Source: Galaxea fascicularis (Eukaryota; Cnidaria; Anthozoa; Scleractinia; Euphylliidae). From it: a DNA stretch of 64,000 nt. Positions 1-15,500 of this stretch are shown one piece after another (positions within the stretch are counted from its first letter, which is position 1; every line of letters starts with the position of its first letter). The notes below the pieces were generated by a model. It did not search any database. It was not told where the DNA came from and worked only from the letters and a program-made list of their open reading frames with translations. The stretch is taken from assembly GCA_948470475.1 (NCBI GenBank), contig OX419337.1:37496536-37560535 (forward strand), written 5' to 3'. A program made the position numbers and the translations under genes.

Positions 1-469
1 TTTACTTAGAGGGTGTGGCGGGATTGAACTTTGAAAAGCCCCGAGGGGGATGCGCCAATAAAATATGTATAATATGTGTTGGTCGTGTTTAGCATTTTAC
101 AAAACTAGAGAATTAAGACACAATTTCGGCCATTTTAACTGCTCCAGAAGTGAATCTACCTGCACAAGTCCTTTTGTCAATTCGAGCCTAGTTAGAGGAA
201 ATTCAAAGGCCAGAGATAAATGTGTTAACAAAGCCCTGCAGCATCGTCATTGTGTTTATCGATCAAATGAATGGTTCTTTGCATCCATCGTTTTACTTCC
301 AGGGTATATTTAGCGGCGTTTAAAGGTCAGCGATTTGTAAACGAATTGTAACTTCACACTTCGCAAGCGGCCCATCGGTATGCGACCTAGCTAAGTAACG
401 AAATGTATGAAATGTACCCCAATAGGTACTTCAACGAGTCAGTTTAAAACTCCCCAAAATACCACATTT

Positions 470-900
470 GATACCGCGAAATTTCGCAAGAAAGCCGTAC
501 GAAAAGAGAGGATTGCTCAGTGGAGTTCAGTTTGAATGGTCGGCACACTTAGGATTTCATCTACAGACTCAAAGGGTTAGCATAATAAACTGCACCAGTA
601 GATTTCATCTGAATGATTACACTTTCGTTTCAGGCTTTCGTCCAGAGTCAACAGTTACGAACACCTCGATCGCCTATCATTATGAAAAAGCTCCACAGAA
701 CTGCTTAGTAGCTTTTATTTGAATGGTCACACTTTAGGATTAGACGTCGCAGCCATTTTGCACAGCATAACAAACAGCCATACAAGAAAGTACCGATCAG
801 TAAATTTCATTGGAATGGTCACTCTTTCGTATTTCGTCCGCATGCTCTGAAAATAGCATAAATGTCCACCTTGAGGCCTCCTTTAAACATTAAACTGTGA
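470..900 (+). repeat. Degenerate ~100-115 bp repeat units, array 1
   Basis: Several diverged units share the ordered landmarks 'TGCTCAGT', 'TTTGAATGGTC(A)CACTT', 'GGATTTCATC(T/C)ACAGACTCAAA', 'GTTA', and 'AATAAAC..CACCAG'. The same landmark order recurs near 27.78-28.03 kb and 40.85-42.0 kb, so this is one dispersed family. No coding potential is evident. Unit length is estimated from the better copies near 41.6-41.8 kb. Confidence 0.6.
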
Positions 901-3900
901 CGCACATATGAACTAAATTTTGACACGACTGAAACAAGGAAATAGATGGTTAAATTTCATGTTGTCGTCGAGAAAGACACCAAAAAGGTAAATATTTATA
1001 CTCAAATATAAACGTCCGTTGTTCGTCAACACGAGGAACGTTAAGTTCTTGTCAATATTTAGTTTAATATACGGTAAATATTTGCCACTAACTTGTGGGA
1101 CGTGCACATCACTGAACACAAATTGTGATCATTAGGTGATCAGTGCAGTGATTTAGCTGAGAATGTATCGATCACAAAATGAGACGGACTAACCTTAAGA
1201 AAGAAACAAAGCAGAGGTTTTTGCTTTAGAGTGCAGGAGCGTTTGACAAAGGAATCGCAAAAAGTCTGCCAAGAAACTGTTGTGGAGCCCTTCAATAACC
1301 AAGCGCCATACCAGCCCTTCTTTTTTGTTTGTTCTTTTGTTACGACAAAATCAACAAAAGCCAATCAACTGTAACAGCTCTAGTCACGCTCCGAATCCTT
1401 GCTAAGAGATTTTCCTCAAAGATTTCCGACTGTCGCTTGAAAACTGAGCAGAACTCGACGGTAAAATATGCCTTTACGTTGAGGCTAGGAAATTTGACAC
1501 AATTTTAATTTTGTTCGCTCTGTCAAGGCCAATGAACTGGGCGGAGAAGAAAAACAAAAGATAGCCGATTTTAATTACTGTTCAATATTTAAAAATTCAC
1601 AAGTAACCTGTCAAAACTCTTAAAGTGTCCATCTGCCCGTCTAATGTGGATTCTGTGAGTGGAGTTCCCCAAACAATCACCCATTTGCTCTCAGTGCGAG
1701 CCGCGGGTGAACAAACTGGTAGCAAATCGAGGGACAAAATTCATATTATAGTTCACTAAAAACGACAGGTGACCAATCACTGAGAGAGAAATTCTGCCCA
1801 CAAGTTTGAACTAAAAGACGCTTTCCCATGCACTTTTTAGAGCCATTGTTAATGGTCAAATTAATAGACAAAGCCTTGATGTAAAAACATTCCAGCGCTA
1901 GGTTTCCGTAACCGCAAGCGATAGGATCTGTCCGCATGCAATCTAATTTCAAAGCTAAACTGCTCAAAGAATTTTGCTTTCCAGAATAAAATAGGGTCCA
2001 GACATTATTGCCAGTGCGACTAGACAAGGTTTTTCTTTGTTTGTGATGTCAAATTTTAACACGAATTCAGCTGGTTAAGTAAATACTAGATGATGAGACA
2101 AGTAAACATAATGCAGTCGATTACAATGAGAAAAGTAAATAAAAGGCTTCGCGTATTAACCAACAAGAACAACGCTTCTGCAAAGTCGTGAAATCAACGA
2201 TAATTCATTGGTTTGAGGTAAGGCAAACGGCTCAACCACCAGTATAATATAATTTAATTCCTTGTATGTTTCTAAACTTGAACAATCTTGTATTTGTTTT
2301 GGTGTTTCAGTGGAAGACAATAAATGATCTCGGATGAAGATTCTCAAATCACAAAAAGCCAAGAGAGCAAACAAAACCCTCTACAAAACCATTTGGTTAC
2401 AAATTTTAGGTGATTTCCGTTTAACCATCGACTTCTCCGCAGAAACTAAGACGCCTACCACGCAAATCTATGACACTACATAACTAACGCAATTTCTGGT
2501 TTCTTAGTTCCGCGTGTTTTCTATATCGAGCTGCAACAGTTCGCTATACAGTTGAACAATCTACACGTTTATTGAATTCGGCTATGATATCACTATAAAA
2601 ATATGAGAGATTTACCGGCTAGATAAATCCCTTAAAGTTCTTCTTTTACGGTTAGTAGCTACTTTATTGCAAAGTAACAAAAGTGAATAAAAGCGATGCA
2701 GTTAAGGTCAACCGACAATAAACTTTCCGCAATAATCTAAGGCAAAATAAACATGGCAAACGAACGAACAGAGAACGTGCTTTGTGAAGAGATTGCTCTC
2801 AAAAACAGTGGGACGCACTGAACATTGAAACTTAAGTAAATGTGAATTTGGATAAAAATCCATTGTTCTAGACGCTTTTGATAAACGAATGGAACACGAG
2901 CACTACCTGTTTAAACTTGTTAACAGGTTCACGTTCCTACTTCAGTTCACATGTCCCAGGGATATCGATTTCGTCTACCGCCTAACACGGCCTTTAACCC
3001 GTCAGATTCAGCCAAAAGTACTTACAAAATTTGGATCGGTTAGCTCGTCTTTGAGCACTCTATTCTACCTCCAGGTAGTATTCCGGAGAGGAGAGGCGTT
3101 AGACTTGCACAGCCAAGGGCACTGAACAGGAACAGGATTTTGTAAACGGGAAGTTGTTGAATGAAAATCGCTGTCCCTTTTCAACCCTTTTGAATCCACA
3201 CTGTTTTGACGCAAATCTGGCACCTTTTAGGGTCACCTCGTTAACATAGCTGTCCTTGAATATCCTTTTAAATAGGTCTTTAACCAAATGAGTCTGATCG
3301 TTTATAACCTGGGGGCAAAAGCAGAACTACCAAGTACCTCCCCAGAACACGGAATAGCCGGAACTCTGGATAAGCTACCCAAAGCCTCTCGCTAAAAACA
3401 CACAATCAGTAGCATACTTCGACAGGAGCCTGGGCTCCTGACTTCGATGAACCTTCTTTGAGCAACACTTTTTTGCCTGGTGGTAGTGATCGTGACTTTC
3501 TTTGGTGCCAGTTGGAGAGGTACAGTGTTAAGCCTACTCCTGGATAACCATTTTTTGTGACCAATATTCTTACGACTCAAGATCTACGAATCGGAAATTT
3601 GTAAAGCGCATTAAGACTACATTTTATTCGTTTAACAAAGTAGAATTATCATTCAAGGAAAATGGAATCAAGGCTGGATTTATGGTTATCGCATCTGAAA
3701 AACAAGAAAGAACCATCGCTGTAACCCTGCACCAGTTTCTTGCCAGAAATCTAAACCTTTGGCAATTAGGCGGATCTACCACGTGTTGTGCAAGCCAGAT
3801 TACATTCAAAGCCAGCTTTATTCACATGTTTAGGTAAATCAATGAATACAGTCACCATATGAAAGAATACAAGGTACCACTTTGTTTCATTCCGGGAACT

Positions 3901-6900
3901 TAAGAGAGTGTTGTCTTTCATGATCAGTTCAGAGGAGAAAATGTCAAAAACAAGGTCTATTGTTGAAACAAAACCAGTTTTCGATTAACAGGAAATAAAC
4001 GCAGTTTTCTTTGAATTAAACCTACCGTTTGGAAACAAAGAATAAATTACGAAGCCAAGGGTAACTTAACTCGGTTATATCAATCTGATTCGATCGACTT
4101 CATACTGACAAATAATTTCAGTGACTGGCAAGGTCAAGTTTGACATCGATGACAAACGAGCCTTATATCACGAGTCGTTTGAACATAAAATGACTTCTGT
4201 TTCCATCACAACATGTCCTGACGATAGATGAGCGCCCAAGAGATCATTTCATCACAATAATGACTGAGAATTCTTTTGAATAATTACTTCTTGCCAAATG
4301 GCACGTGCGACGGTCAAAACATTAAAACAATAAATACGATATTTGTTCTCTTGTACCATATTTGTTTTCATCTGTTTAAACAGTGAAAACAGTGCTTGTT
4401 TCACTAAACAAACTACTGTATAAATATAGCTTATTTGCCTTTTTAAAAACACTTATGTTTACCTTTCCTCTAAGAGACCCCTTTATCTCTTGCAGTCAGC
4501 ACCGCCCTGGATATCAATTCCTTGTTTTCCATTTGAACATGTGTACTTTCAAAGTAACTAACGGTCTCTGGCCGGCTAAATAAATAATTCACAACAATAT
4601 GTAATCTTGATTCCGGAGAAATCCTAGTTTGTACTGCTTCTAGTTCCTTCTAACGATTCAAGTCAGTTTCCCCACTCCTGTGTGCGTTATTTATGTTTAT
4701 TCAACACAGAATAGTTGTTCTTATTATATCATCGTTGGCTTATATTTCATTAAATCTCAGCTGGCCACGCGCGTTTCTTCGAATTTACAGCTATTTAATA
4801 TGTTTTACGTTTCTTTAATTTATCATCAGCTGACCGGAGGGAAGCGTTCATCGAAAGAAGATTCTCGTTTTTTGTTATTTCTTCACCCTTTTAAACACTA
4901 CAAGCAAAACGTTTAAACTTCGGAGTTTAGTTTTCGGCCCGATGCTGTTTTCAAGCTTGCCTTCGTCGTTACTAAATGAATTGGCCCGTACTGGAGTATG
5001 ATAATAACATATGTCACCACTTGGGGAACTTAACTTATAACTTATAACTGTCTGGTCAGTTATAACGGGAAACAAGTCGATCAAACAAGCGCAAGAAGGA
5101 TAAATAAAGAAATACACAGTGCTTTATGAACGGTCATAGAAGGGAGGGTGGTGTTATTACAGGGCACATTGACTACGAGGTAAACGACCAGGGGTTATAA
5201 GGTACATTAGAGTTAATTCAAACGAAAGTTATACCAATTGAACAATACTTTCCCAGTTTGTGCTGTTTACAAAACGCATCCATTCGTTTACTCTTACCAG
5301 AGTGAAGAGGATAAAACGTAAAGGCCTTCAGCCAGCGTATACATTCAAACGAAAGCTTGATCAATTGGACAGTACATTCCGTTGGTCCTGTTCACAAATA
5401 AGGAGTACAAGGTGCCTGAAAGCGATGAGTCTTCGACTGAAAACTTCGACTGTTTTCATGTAATTTGGAAAAGATTGAGAAGTCGGGTAGGAAGTCATTC
5501 TTTACGACTATGAAACATCGTTAAGTGTACCATTATCAACTGAAAGCTTTTAAGCAAGAAGGAATACTCTCATTTTTTCCATCACGGTATTTCTCGAAAT
5601 AAATTTTTAATTTTGTCGAGGGAGTTTCTTGACCGTTTAAAAAGGCAAAGAGATGAAGGCCACAATTTAAATAAAGTGGATTATCTATGATTTCATAGTC
5701 TTCTCATTCCAAGCGTTCTCGGCCAAACAACCATTGTGAAAACAACAGGAAAACTGAACTAAGCCAATCGTTGTACTGATTTACCAGGTCAGTCCTTACG
5801 CCAAGGTTTAAGGTGGTTTGTCGAATTTCATTGGAGTCGAACGCAATTGAACTTTAAAAAATCAGATTGATTTAAATGACAACTCTGTTCAGCTTGTAGG
5901 CCATTCAGCTCCCCAGCCGGTCCTACTTGGTTTTTGTGCGATTTCAAGGTTGATTTACTGTGATTTTACCACGATTTGTTTGGAGTCAGTGCCTTTAAGT
6001 GTGACCTACAATTAGAACGGCCATTTATAAAGGGCTTTTGTGCGAAACGTTTTTCCGTGCACAAGGGCGGCTGGATTTATTTTAAAACATGCACTTTCTT
6101 TGACACGATCGACTGTTCTGATGGATTAGTTATCAAAATACAACGACTGCCAAGGCATCCTTCTCTGACGTGGATTTGCTACGACATATTTTTTAACCAA
6201 ACCTAACTGCAAATGTTACCGCGACAGCTTTTCAACAAAATCGACGATTTTCAATCGGTAAGACGTTACGATCATTGCTTTTTCATCGCGTTACCGATCA
6301 TCGCCTGTTACTGTGAATTGAACTGTATTCACAAAACGGCTCCTCAAGTACGACTGCTCATTGTAACTGACGAAGATGGACGTTTCATCGAAGGTGGTCA
6401 TGTCGATCTTTCCAATGAAAACTGTCGTCTTTTTAAGGTCACTATAGCGAAATCTAGTTGAAGGGAAATATTTCTGCGCGTATAAATATATTATTCTTCA
6501 AGTACGATCTCAAACGAAGTAATAAAATGAAGAAAACTTTGGTTTCATTCATTGCTTTACATTACGTTTTGTCAACGTGACAAAATTGAACCGTTGGTTC
6601 TTGCTTTATAAAAGCTTGACAATGGCCAGTTGCAAATACGTCAGGTCTTCAATTCAACCTACAGTTTTGTTAATATTTAACAATGTACTATTTTATGATA
6701 AAATTGGCCGTCTTAGGAAATGTGTTAAAAATAACACGAACTGCAGGGTACAGGTAAAATAATTAAAATTAGAGGTGATGTAGTTTTTTTGGTGAGATTT
6801 AAAATCTAAGATTACTAATCACATTGAAAATTTAAGATTCCATAAAAATAAATAAACATTTTCTTGTAGAATTTACCCGTTTGTCAATTGGGCGGATTTA

Positions 6901-7867
6901 AGACTTGATAACCACGTTTCCAATTTTGCGCTGTCGTTGGACCATTTTTGGAGCGAAGGACACTGTTAACTGTTCTTCTACTAAGGAGGCACAATTTTTT
7001 TGTAGCGAGTACTTTGCTAGGTGAAGCTCATGGAGGCGTCAACATTGACACACTCTTTGCATCGGCACCGGCTAGTCCTGTCTACCGGCTTCCTTTGATC
7101 TCTTCTAGTATTGGCTCTGTTCTCACCGTTTAAGTAAAATAGGACCTAGATAGCACATCAGTGCTAGTTCAAGCTGGTCACGGTTGGGCATCGAAATTCT
7201 GGCATCGCTTCACAAATTCATATTCCTGTCTCGAAGACGTGGTATCATTTCATATCCCTTTTATTTTTGAATGGTTTTAATCCAGGATAAAATTGAACTA
7301 TAACAATCGTAAGAACCGGGCGAATAGAGATCCCTGTGGTTACTGCTTAAGACTGAACAGATAGTTAAGCTGCATACAAGAACACCAACGCCATCTCACT
7401 CAAATACACATTAAATCCTAAGATGAAAAATTTTACTTGAACGGGCACAGCGCGATAGGGTTGTTTGGCATCTAACAGTCAATGACAGTTGTGCCAATCA
7501 AAAGCCACCATTGAGGCACAATGAATAGCAGAGAAAAGTTGTCATAAAATTCAGTTGCGCTGAGGTAAAAGAACGTCGAACGGATGGTTTTTTCTATTGA
7601 AGACGACACCTGCCTGCCAGTGTGCGTGCCGTTGCGTGGAAGGAGACATAAGAAGTCAATGGACATTATGAAAAGCACTTCAGAGACTACAATTTTGTGA
7701 AAAAGTTTAGTACGTAGTTAAGGGGACATTTTTTTTTTGTTTTTCATAGCTCTCTTACACTGAAGTGAAGCAATACACTGAACTAACCAGCCGAACGTTC
7801 AACATCGACCGTTTATCGAAAGAATACAGTTGCCTCTAATAAAAACAAACACTCTTAGCTTTTGTTT

Positions 7868-7872
<5 letters not shown>

Positions 7873-7925
<53 letters not shown>
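7873..7925. repeat. (TA)n microsatellite
   Basis: An uninterrupted alternating TA run of about 53 bp inside T-rich DNA. The isoleucine/tyrosine-repeat open frame that crosses it is an artefact of the repeat. Confidence 0.97.
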
Positions 7926-7929
<4 letters not shown>

Positions 7930-10900
7930 TTCTCAAAGACCACTGTACAATTTGTTATGTAAATAAAGCTGATTTTAATTTAGGAGAAAAACTTCAGGCC
8001 ATTTTAGTCTATTTTCTGTAATGCATACGCCTTTTTAAAGAATGAATAATGTATTTAATTTTGAACTGAAGTTACACTAAGGTTCTACATCTGTTCAAAA
8101 TAATAATAACACTAATAACAACGGAAAAAACAATTCACTGCATGAAAACATCTGAGAAAGTTTAGTTCAATGTAATAAAAAAGACATGCAAACCTAAAAT
8201 AAACCAATTATTAAAATGAAATAACGTTATACAGTTACGTAGAATATGAGATGATAGGTTATAACCTCATTGGCAAAATATTTCGGTTATCAATTCTTTT
8301 CGCCTTCTGGGTGTTCAATACCCAAGTTCGTAGTCATATCTAATAAAGCACAACGAAGCCACGGGTTCTTAAACCATTGACAAGTGATCAAGATGCTCAC
8401 CACGAAAAAACATTTGTTTAAAAGTACTCATTTTAAAATGAAATATCCCGGTTAGCTCATGGACAAAATATTGCGGGTAGTTTTTATATTAAAAAAAGAA
8501 AAACAGTACTTGATAGGAACAAATAAACGCAGTTTATAGCGAACGCTATAACGAGAAATGTAAACGTGTTTTAAGTGAAAATACCCAGTTACAAATTCTA
8601 GCTTTTGTTGCGACTTTAAGTTCTTCATTCATTCAAAACAAGAGCAGTGTCGTTCTTAATTCCAGTTTATTTCAAAAAACAGTTAAAGGGACTAATAATT
8701 ACAAAGTCATCTAGATCTACTTCCTTTTTAATTTATGATGCGACATTTTCAGCATGAGGTAATTGTTTTGGTCACTGGGATAAAAGGAGGCTAGTAATTT
8801 GACGGACAGCAAGTTAAAGCTAATATCCTGTGCATTGGATGTACTACGTTTGCAATGTCTTTGTTTTTGTTTTTAATCTTAAAATATCACCCGCTCATGA
8901 TTTACACGAAATCCGATTAACCTTAACCGGAACAAACAAAACTACTTTCGTACTTTTGTGTGTTTCCGCTGAATTTTTTATGTAATTTCTTTCAGAAAAC
9001 ACAGCACTGATGCCTAGATATTTCAGTCAGGTTAAAATAATGCTTCCCTCGTGATAGGCGGTTTTTAAATGATCTAAAAAAATAAAAAAGTAATAACGAG
9101 CCGATCTACGCATTTAACCTGCTTTAAAAGTTATCAAGCAAAATCCACGGATAATCTTAACAAGTTTCAACCGCTTTATATAAACTAATTTCAACATGAA
9201 TTTTATTGCCGGCAGAAACGAACTAGTGTATTTTCGGTCTTGGTGGATGTTTAAAGTTAATGCGACCAGGAGCCTTGGCGCCAAAACTATGGCGCGGTAT
9301 CCAGTGAGTAACCCGTTGAGGTATTATTTCTTTCCTTTTACGCCGTGAACAGGAAATCCAAATAAAGCTTAGAAATGCCAAATAAATTTTTAAATAATAA
9401 AAATGACCCCATGAAAACAAAACGTCTGCACAGTACATTTGTAATAAACTTTCACCTTGCCGCTCGGCGCGGCGAATAAGAGCATTTCACCAGAAAATCT
9501 TCCCGCCGGCAGGCGACACTTTGTCCGTGACAAAACTGTGGCTTCACAAGATGTTGTAAGGATCCAGTTTCTTTCAAGATAATTGAGGAAAGGAAATTTT
9601 GTTAATCTGTTTTGATAATAACAAGTAAAACGCCGGGAAAACTAAATGCCCGCAGTAATTACGCGACTCTTAGATATCAGTTTGTGTCTTATCAGTGGTT
9701 GGTTCAAGGGCGCCCGGCATGTTAAAAATCCAATATCGATTACAGCGAACCTCGAATTTTCAGCAGAAAAAGGAAGGTGCCACCTTGCCGGTTTTCGAAA
9801 ACGATAAATTGACAAACGTTAAGTGCTTTTCTGAGCTGTTTGTTCAGGGTTTTACTGAGTCCAAGTACGAAACGCGCTTGTCTAAAAGGCGATCAAAGTT
9901 CAGCCATTGAAAAGAAAGTGTAAAAAGTAAAAGAGGCATTTAACAGTCGCATTTTTCATATACACCTCGGATACAGTAATATTCACATTCCTCAAGGTTC
10001 ACTTACTACTGAAACAATGTTTCCAGTTCAACCAAATGTTTTTTTGTCTGTCCTTTTTTGGTCAAGTTTGGACCCACTCCGCCTGTTCCATTTGTCTTTT
10101 ACTATCGAGAAAGTAAATTTCGGTCACTCACGAACGAAGTCACGCTAATAACGACCTTTCAAAGGAAGACGATTTTATCTTCTTACTTAAGTGACGAGTA
10201 TTATCCTAATTTCCAGAATCTATTTTGCCATGGCTGTTAAGTTTGTTTTACTGAGCTTCCGCCACATACGCTATTGCATGTGTAAAATTATCGGCTTCCG
10301 AAAAGGAAGCACAGAAAAGGGGATATCGAGTTTCACAAAAAAGCTCTCGCTTTCGTGCATAAAGGCACCAAATTAGACTTGGTAAATGACAAGTTGAAAA
10401 CATCTCTAATTCAGCTGAAAAAGAAATTCAAAGAACATCACCGTATCTACACAGCGATCAAAGGTGACAAAGAAGGCCCCAATTTATTTCCTGACTTTGG
10501 TGAAATTAGTCCACCAAGTCCATTTTAACTTAGAACTTTACATTTAAGCAAGAAAAAAATAAATTCACGCGATGTTATATCATCTGACAGCCTTCCTCAT
10601 CACTGTCAATCTTAGAATATTTCAAACCCTTGAAAAGCGAAATTCAAATGCGCTGAAATTTTTCAAGGAGCAGATGGAGATAGGGCTTTTTGAGATATCG
10701 AGTTACTCAACACATGTAGGAAATGTGTTTTAATTTCGATATACCATGACGCTTTGTGAAGTGATGTGAAGTGAAACATTTGTGTCCTCTCTAACAAATT
10801 TTACGCGATCATTGAAGTAACTTCGTTGCTACGAATTTGATTTGTTGAGGCAAAATTTACCCTTAAGCTAATTCTCACCCCACAAGATGCATTGAGTTTC

Positions 10901-12539
10901 ATATGATACCTCAGGTATAATGGGAGTTTAAAAGAAATATAAGTTTACAATAATGGTCAAAACTTATCTTCGGAAGAACCACTTCCTTCGGTTATCCAAC
11001 GCACATCTCTTTCTTCACAATATCAAATAACGTCGAAAAGTAACGAAATTTCCCTTTCCTCTCGAGATGGCTGTGTCTTTTAGACAACAATTAAATTACA
11101 AATAAATAGTTCCCTGACCGGACGTCAGATCTACAAACATTTTAATCCTGACGCGATAAGCAAACAGCAAATATTAAGACGAGTAAAGATGATGGTAGAT
11201 AAATATTTGTTGTGCAGTACTCGAATTGAATCTATATGGACATAACAATGTCAATGTAAACAAGGAGTACCTGACTCACCTCCCAAGCGATCAAGGTTGA
11301 CAGAGAGTCTCAACAGTCTCAAGAGATTCGATATCGCAGCAAACTCTGTCTGAAAAAAAATCTGTTAACCAACGTTTTTCTCAAAAATGAAATCGTAACA
11401 GTCAACACCGCTTGTTACGTACCCGCTGGCTAGCGCGAAGTGAAGGTCGTGAGACAATTTCACAATGTTACCAGCTATATATTTTACACAAGGCACTTTC
11501 CCAGGGGTTTGTGGGTACGAGGCCTCAGGGATTGTGGGTAAAAGTCTGTGGGAAGTGAAGCTTGAGACGATAATTAACTTCGAGTTATAACTTGGTGTTA
11601 TTAAAAACTTAAGTCCTTTCTAGGTCAATTTTGTTTACGATACTATAGGTCTTTTAAGCCTATCTTCAACCAAGCATGGCTACTATATGTGTTAAATGAA
11701 AGATTTTTTTTACTGAATTGTTTTTGCCACTCACTATCTATAATTTAAGCCATTCAACATCACACATTGCTCTATGGTAACTGAATTATTATAGGTTTCT
11801 TTAACCCTGTTCAGCCCTGGCTTTGTTAATTTAGTTCCTGTAGTGCGTTTTTCAGTTCAAACCTCCGAAAACTGAGACATTTCGTGACAGAAAAGTCTTT
11901 CCTAACTCGCCTTTCTATCGACTACTAAAACCTTTTCGGGGTGCCCATGCCAGCTTAATGTATTTCTCAATTCTGTAGCCTGCTTTCTCAAAACAATTAT
12001 TTAAAGTATAAGAAACTATTTTATTTTTGTAATGAACTAAGTGCAAGTAAAAAGTCTTTTGGGCCCGAAACGTTTTCGAGAGTTTTGGGAAACGAACGTC
12101 TGGTCCCAGGATAAGGGAATAGGAAGAGAGCCAAAGGAAACTTGGAAAGTACATAAGGTGTCCAAAACTATTTCTTTTGAAAACATCAAAATGGGAAAAT
12201 TAGTAAAATTAATATAAAAATAACGTTAACACTGAATTACGTCAGTAGTTCTGCATAGCCGCCATCTTGGATTTCTCTGACACCTAACACATGAAAACCA
12301 CCAAAATTGCCTCTAAAATAACCTAAACAAAAAAACGAACTCTTAATGGTATAACTAGATAAAAGATCCGACGATAAATTAAAAATGTGACAACAAACTG
12401 AAAATGTGTCAATTGAATTTGTAAAACGTAAAAGTGGAAAAAAATGGCCGTGGACATGAACATTAAGTTGCCAAATTTTGTCGTGCTATATTATTCCGGA
12501 GAAACTCCTGGAAAAGTCACGAAGTCCGTTTCTATTTGT

Positions 12540-15500
12540 TTTCAAAGTATTACAAAAACAAGAGGGTTCAAAGACAGCGCAGGAACTTTGTGACCAGGCT
12601 CCTCAAAAACTAGGGTTAAGATAACTCACTGCACATACAGTGATAAGTCATGTAATGGAAATAAAAGTTCGTATTTAGATATTGAAATCGGGGGCTTCTC
12701 AATTTTCTTAATTAGTTGCCAATATAAGTTTCTGGAACAAGACGGAAATATTGAGTCCTGCGATTCGTGGGCCTCGGGCAAAGTGCTTGGCATGTCCTTT
12801 AAAAGGGTCTTCCACTCCGATGGAATAGAGTCAAAGACACTCATAAGGACAAAATACTCCGCACCGGTTACGTTTTGATTTTGTAATGTCCTACATGATT
12901 TCATTCTACCAGAATCAGTCAAAATATCACTTACAGTAAGAAATCCTTTCCTTAGAAGTTTGTTCCTAAACAAAGGTTTTCCATCTATACATAAGAACTT
13001 GTTATTCCATATGATTTCATTTAGGACATCAGGTAAAGTGGTAACTGGTGATATCTTATAAAGCGCCCATTCAGTTAAGCATTCCTTGTAAAATTTAGGA
13101 AGAGTCCTCGGCAAAAAACGTACATCGTAATTACATTTAGTTAAGAAAGCGCCCCCAAAGTCAGCAAGATAGTTATCAAGAAACAATTTCCAGGTACTAT
13201 TATAACCTTCGAGATATTTCTTCATGCACATGATTCTTTGAGCCTTGATAAGTGTTTCAATATGTGGCATACGTAATCCACCATCTTTATAGTCACTTAT
13301 AAGTGTGAGGCGCTTTATTTTATCTTTCCCCGAATTCCAAATAAAATTGAAAAGAACATTATTCACCTGCTTCACAATCTCTTTTGTTAAAGGGATTAAC
13401 GATGCCCGGAACATAAATTTGGGGATTGCGAAGGTCTTAATAATTTGAATTCTACCAATGAGTGTTAAGTTTCTCCACCGCCATGCATTGATAGATTTTT
13501 GAATGGACCTAATAATATTTTCAAAGTTGAGCTCCTGATACTTTTGCCAGTTATACGTAAAGAAAATGCCTAAAATTTTCATTGGTTTGTTTACTTTGTC
13601 AACGCCTATATACTCTGGCGACTCATGAAGGCTACCAAGCCAATACGCTTCAGTTTTCTCTTCGTTCAACCTTAGTCCAGAAATTCTACCAAATCTATCT
13701 AAGAGACCTTGCAGCAAGAAAAAGGACTGTGTATCACTAACAAAAGTTGTCAGATCGTCAGCAAAGACGCTAAGTTTAACTTCACATTTACCAACTTTGA
13801 TTCCTTTAATGTCATTATTTTCACGAATACTTGTATTGACAATTTCAAGGGCAATAATAAATAGGTATGGTGACAAAGGATCCCCCTGGCGAACTCCTCT
13901 ATTGACCTCAAAAATATCAGATGCGAAGCCATTATTCATAATACAGCTTGAGATGTCCGAGTAAAGTACTCTAATCCAGTGCAAAAAGGAGTCGCCAAAA
14001 TTAAAAACTTTTAGTGTATGAAACAAATAATTCCAGCTTAAAGAATCAAAAGCTTTCTTAAAGTCAAATGTTGTCATAAGACCCGGAATATTCTGTAGTT
14101 TTGTGTACTCCATTACATCATTTATTGACCTCACTGCATCAAAGATCGTTCTCCCCTTGACATATGCGCATTGGTTTTCATGAATGATAAATGGGAGAGT
14201 CTTTTCGAGCCTTATTGCTAGAGCTTTGGATCCGATTTTATAGTCCACATTTAGCAACGATATCGGTCTCCAATTATCCACATATCTTCTATCCTTGTCT
14301 TTCTTTTCAATTAACCGAATAATAGCCTGCCGCTGTGAATTTGACAGTTTGCCATTTAAATATGCAGCATTTAAAGAGTCTACCAGAAGAGTGCCTAAAA
14401 TTGGCCAAAACGCTTTGTAGAACTCAGCCGTAAGGCCATCATTTCCCGGCGATTTGTTATTTTCAAATTTCTCTAGAGCTTTATAACATTCAGTGTAAGT
14501 CAGCAATCCATCACACTGTTGGCTTAGGTTATCCGATAACTTGCTAACGTTCTGAGTCTGAAAGGAATGGAAAACATCTTCATCGAAATCTGAATCCCTA
14601 TTAGCGTATAGATCTTGATAGAATTCTTTTAATTCAGCCATAATAGCTTTGCAGTTTGTCACTACTCGTCCTTGTTTGTCAAACAACTTTCGAATGCAGT
14701 TTTTCTTATTTCTGGATTTTTCAAGACCCAAAAAGTATTTGTTATTTTTTTCTCCTTTTTCATACCAATTAGCTTTGGACCGTATAATGTTTCCACGAGT
14801 AATGTAGTCATACTCAGAATCATATTCACTTTTAAGTTCTTCAAGCTGCAGTATATTCTGTTCAGTAGGATTACAAGCACAAAGTTCCTCACTTTCTTTA
14901 AGTTTATTTTCAAGATCAGTAAGTTTATTCCTTCTGTCTCTTGCCTTTGTTTTACAAAAAGAAATAGTACATTGTCTGATTTTATATTTAATCAAGTCCC
15001 AGAGGAGTCTTTTGTCGCTCACCTCTTGAAATTCTGTTAACCAATCTTGGTAACTAGAGGCAATAAGATTAAGGTAGTTGTAATCATTTAAAAGGCTAGA
15101 GTTGAAGATCCAATGTGATGGGCCCCGGACTTTGTCCTCAAAGCTATTAATTTGCAAAGTGATGGCCGAGTGGTCAGATTTAATAGAAGGTATTATATCC
15201 GAATCTTCAATAAAGTCCTGAAGTCCATCACTAATTAACCAATAATCTAGGCGTCGCTGAATAAGAGGTTTCTTTTGTCTCCACGTAAACTTTCTTTTAT
15301 TAGGGTTCCTAATTCGCCAAATATCAACGAGATCGTATGCCAGTTTAATCTCCATAATATTTTTAACCGAGTCTTTTTTTCCAACACGTCCACCATAATT
15401 GTCCAATTCTTCATCTAAATGAGCGTTAAAGTCACCTCCGATGATCAACTGACTACTAAACGTCCCATCCGTTTCGTCTAAAGTTGACAAGATCCTTGAA

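Larger units (their letters stand above)
1..12625. other. Gene-poor intergenic DNA
   Basis: I recognise no protein-coding gene here. Open frames are all under 95 codons, occur on both strands, and lack family motifs or convincing splice-site pairs. Visible structure is limited to the degenerate repeat units near 470-900, two related units near 5200-5410 that share a run beginning TTCAAACGAAAG, and the (TA)n tract near 7873. It could contain distal regulatory DNA or unrecognised non-coding transcripts, but nothing in the sequence demonstrates this. Confidence 0.6.

Noticed and set aside
7830..8021. 63-codon frame with a Tyr/Ile repeat
   Set aside because: Created by the (TA)n microsatellite.
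12240..12275. 'GCCGCCATCTTGG' as a YY1-type start on the minus strand
   Set aside because: The ATG context is good but no sustained frame follows it.
14672..15040. 122-codon plus-strand frame across the LINE
   Set aside because: Antisense shadow of the LINE ORF2, hydrophobic only because it is the reverse of Lys/Glu-rich sequence.
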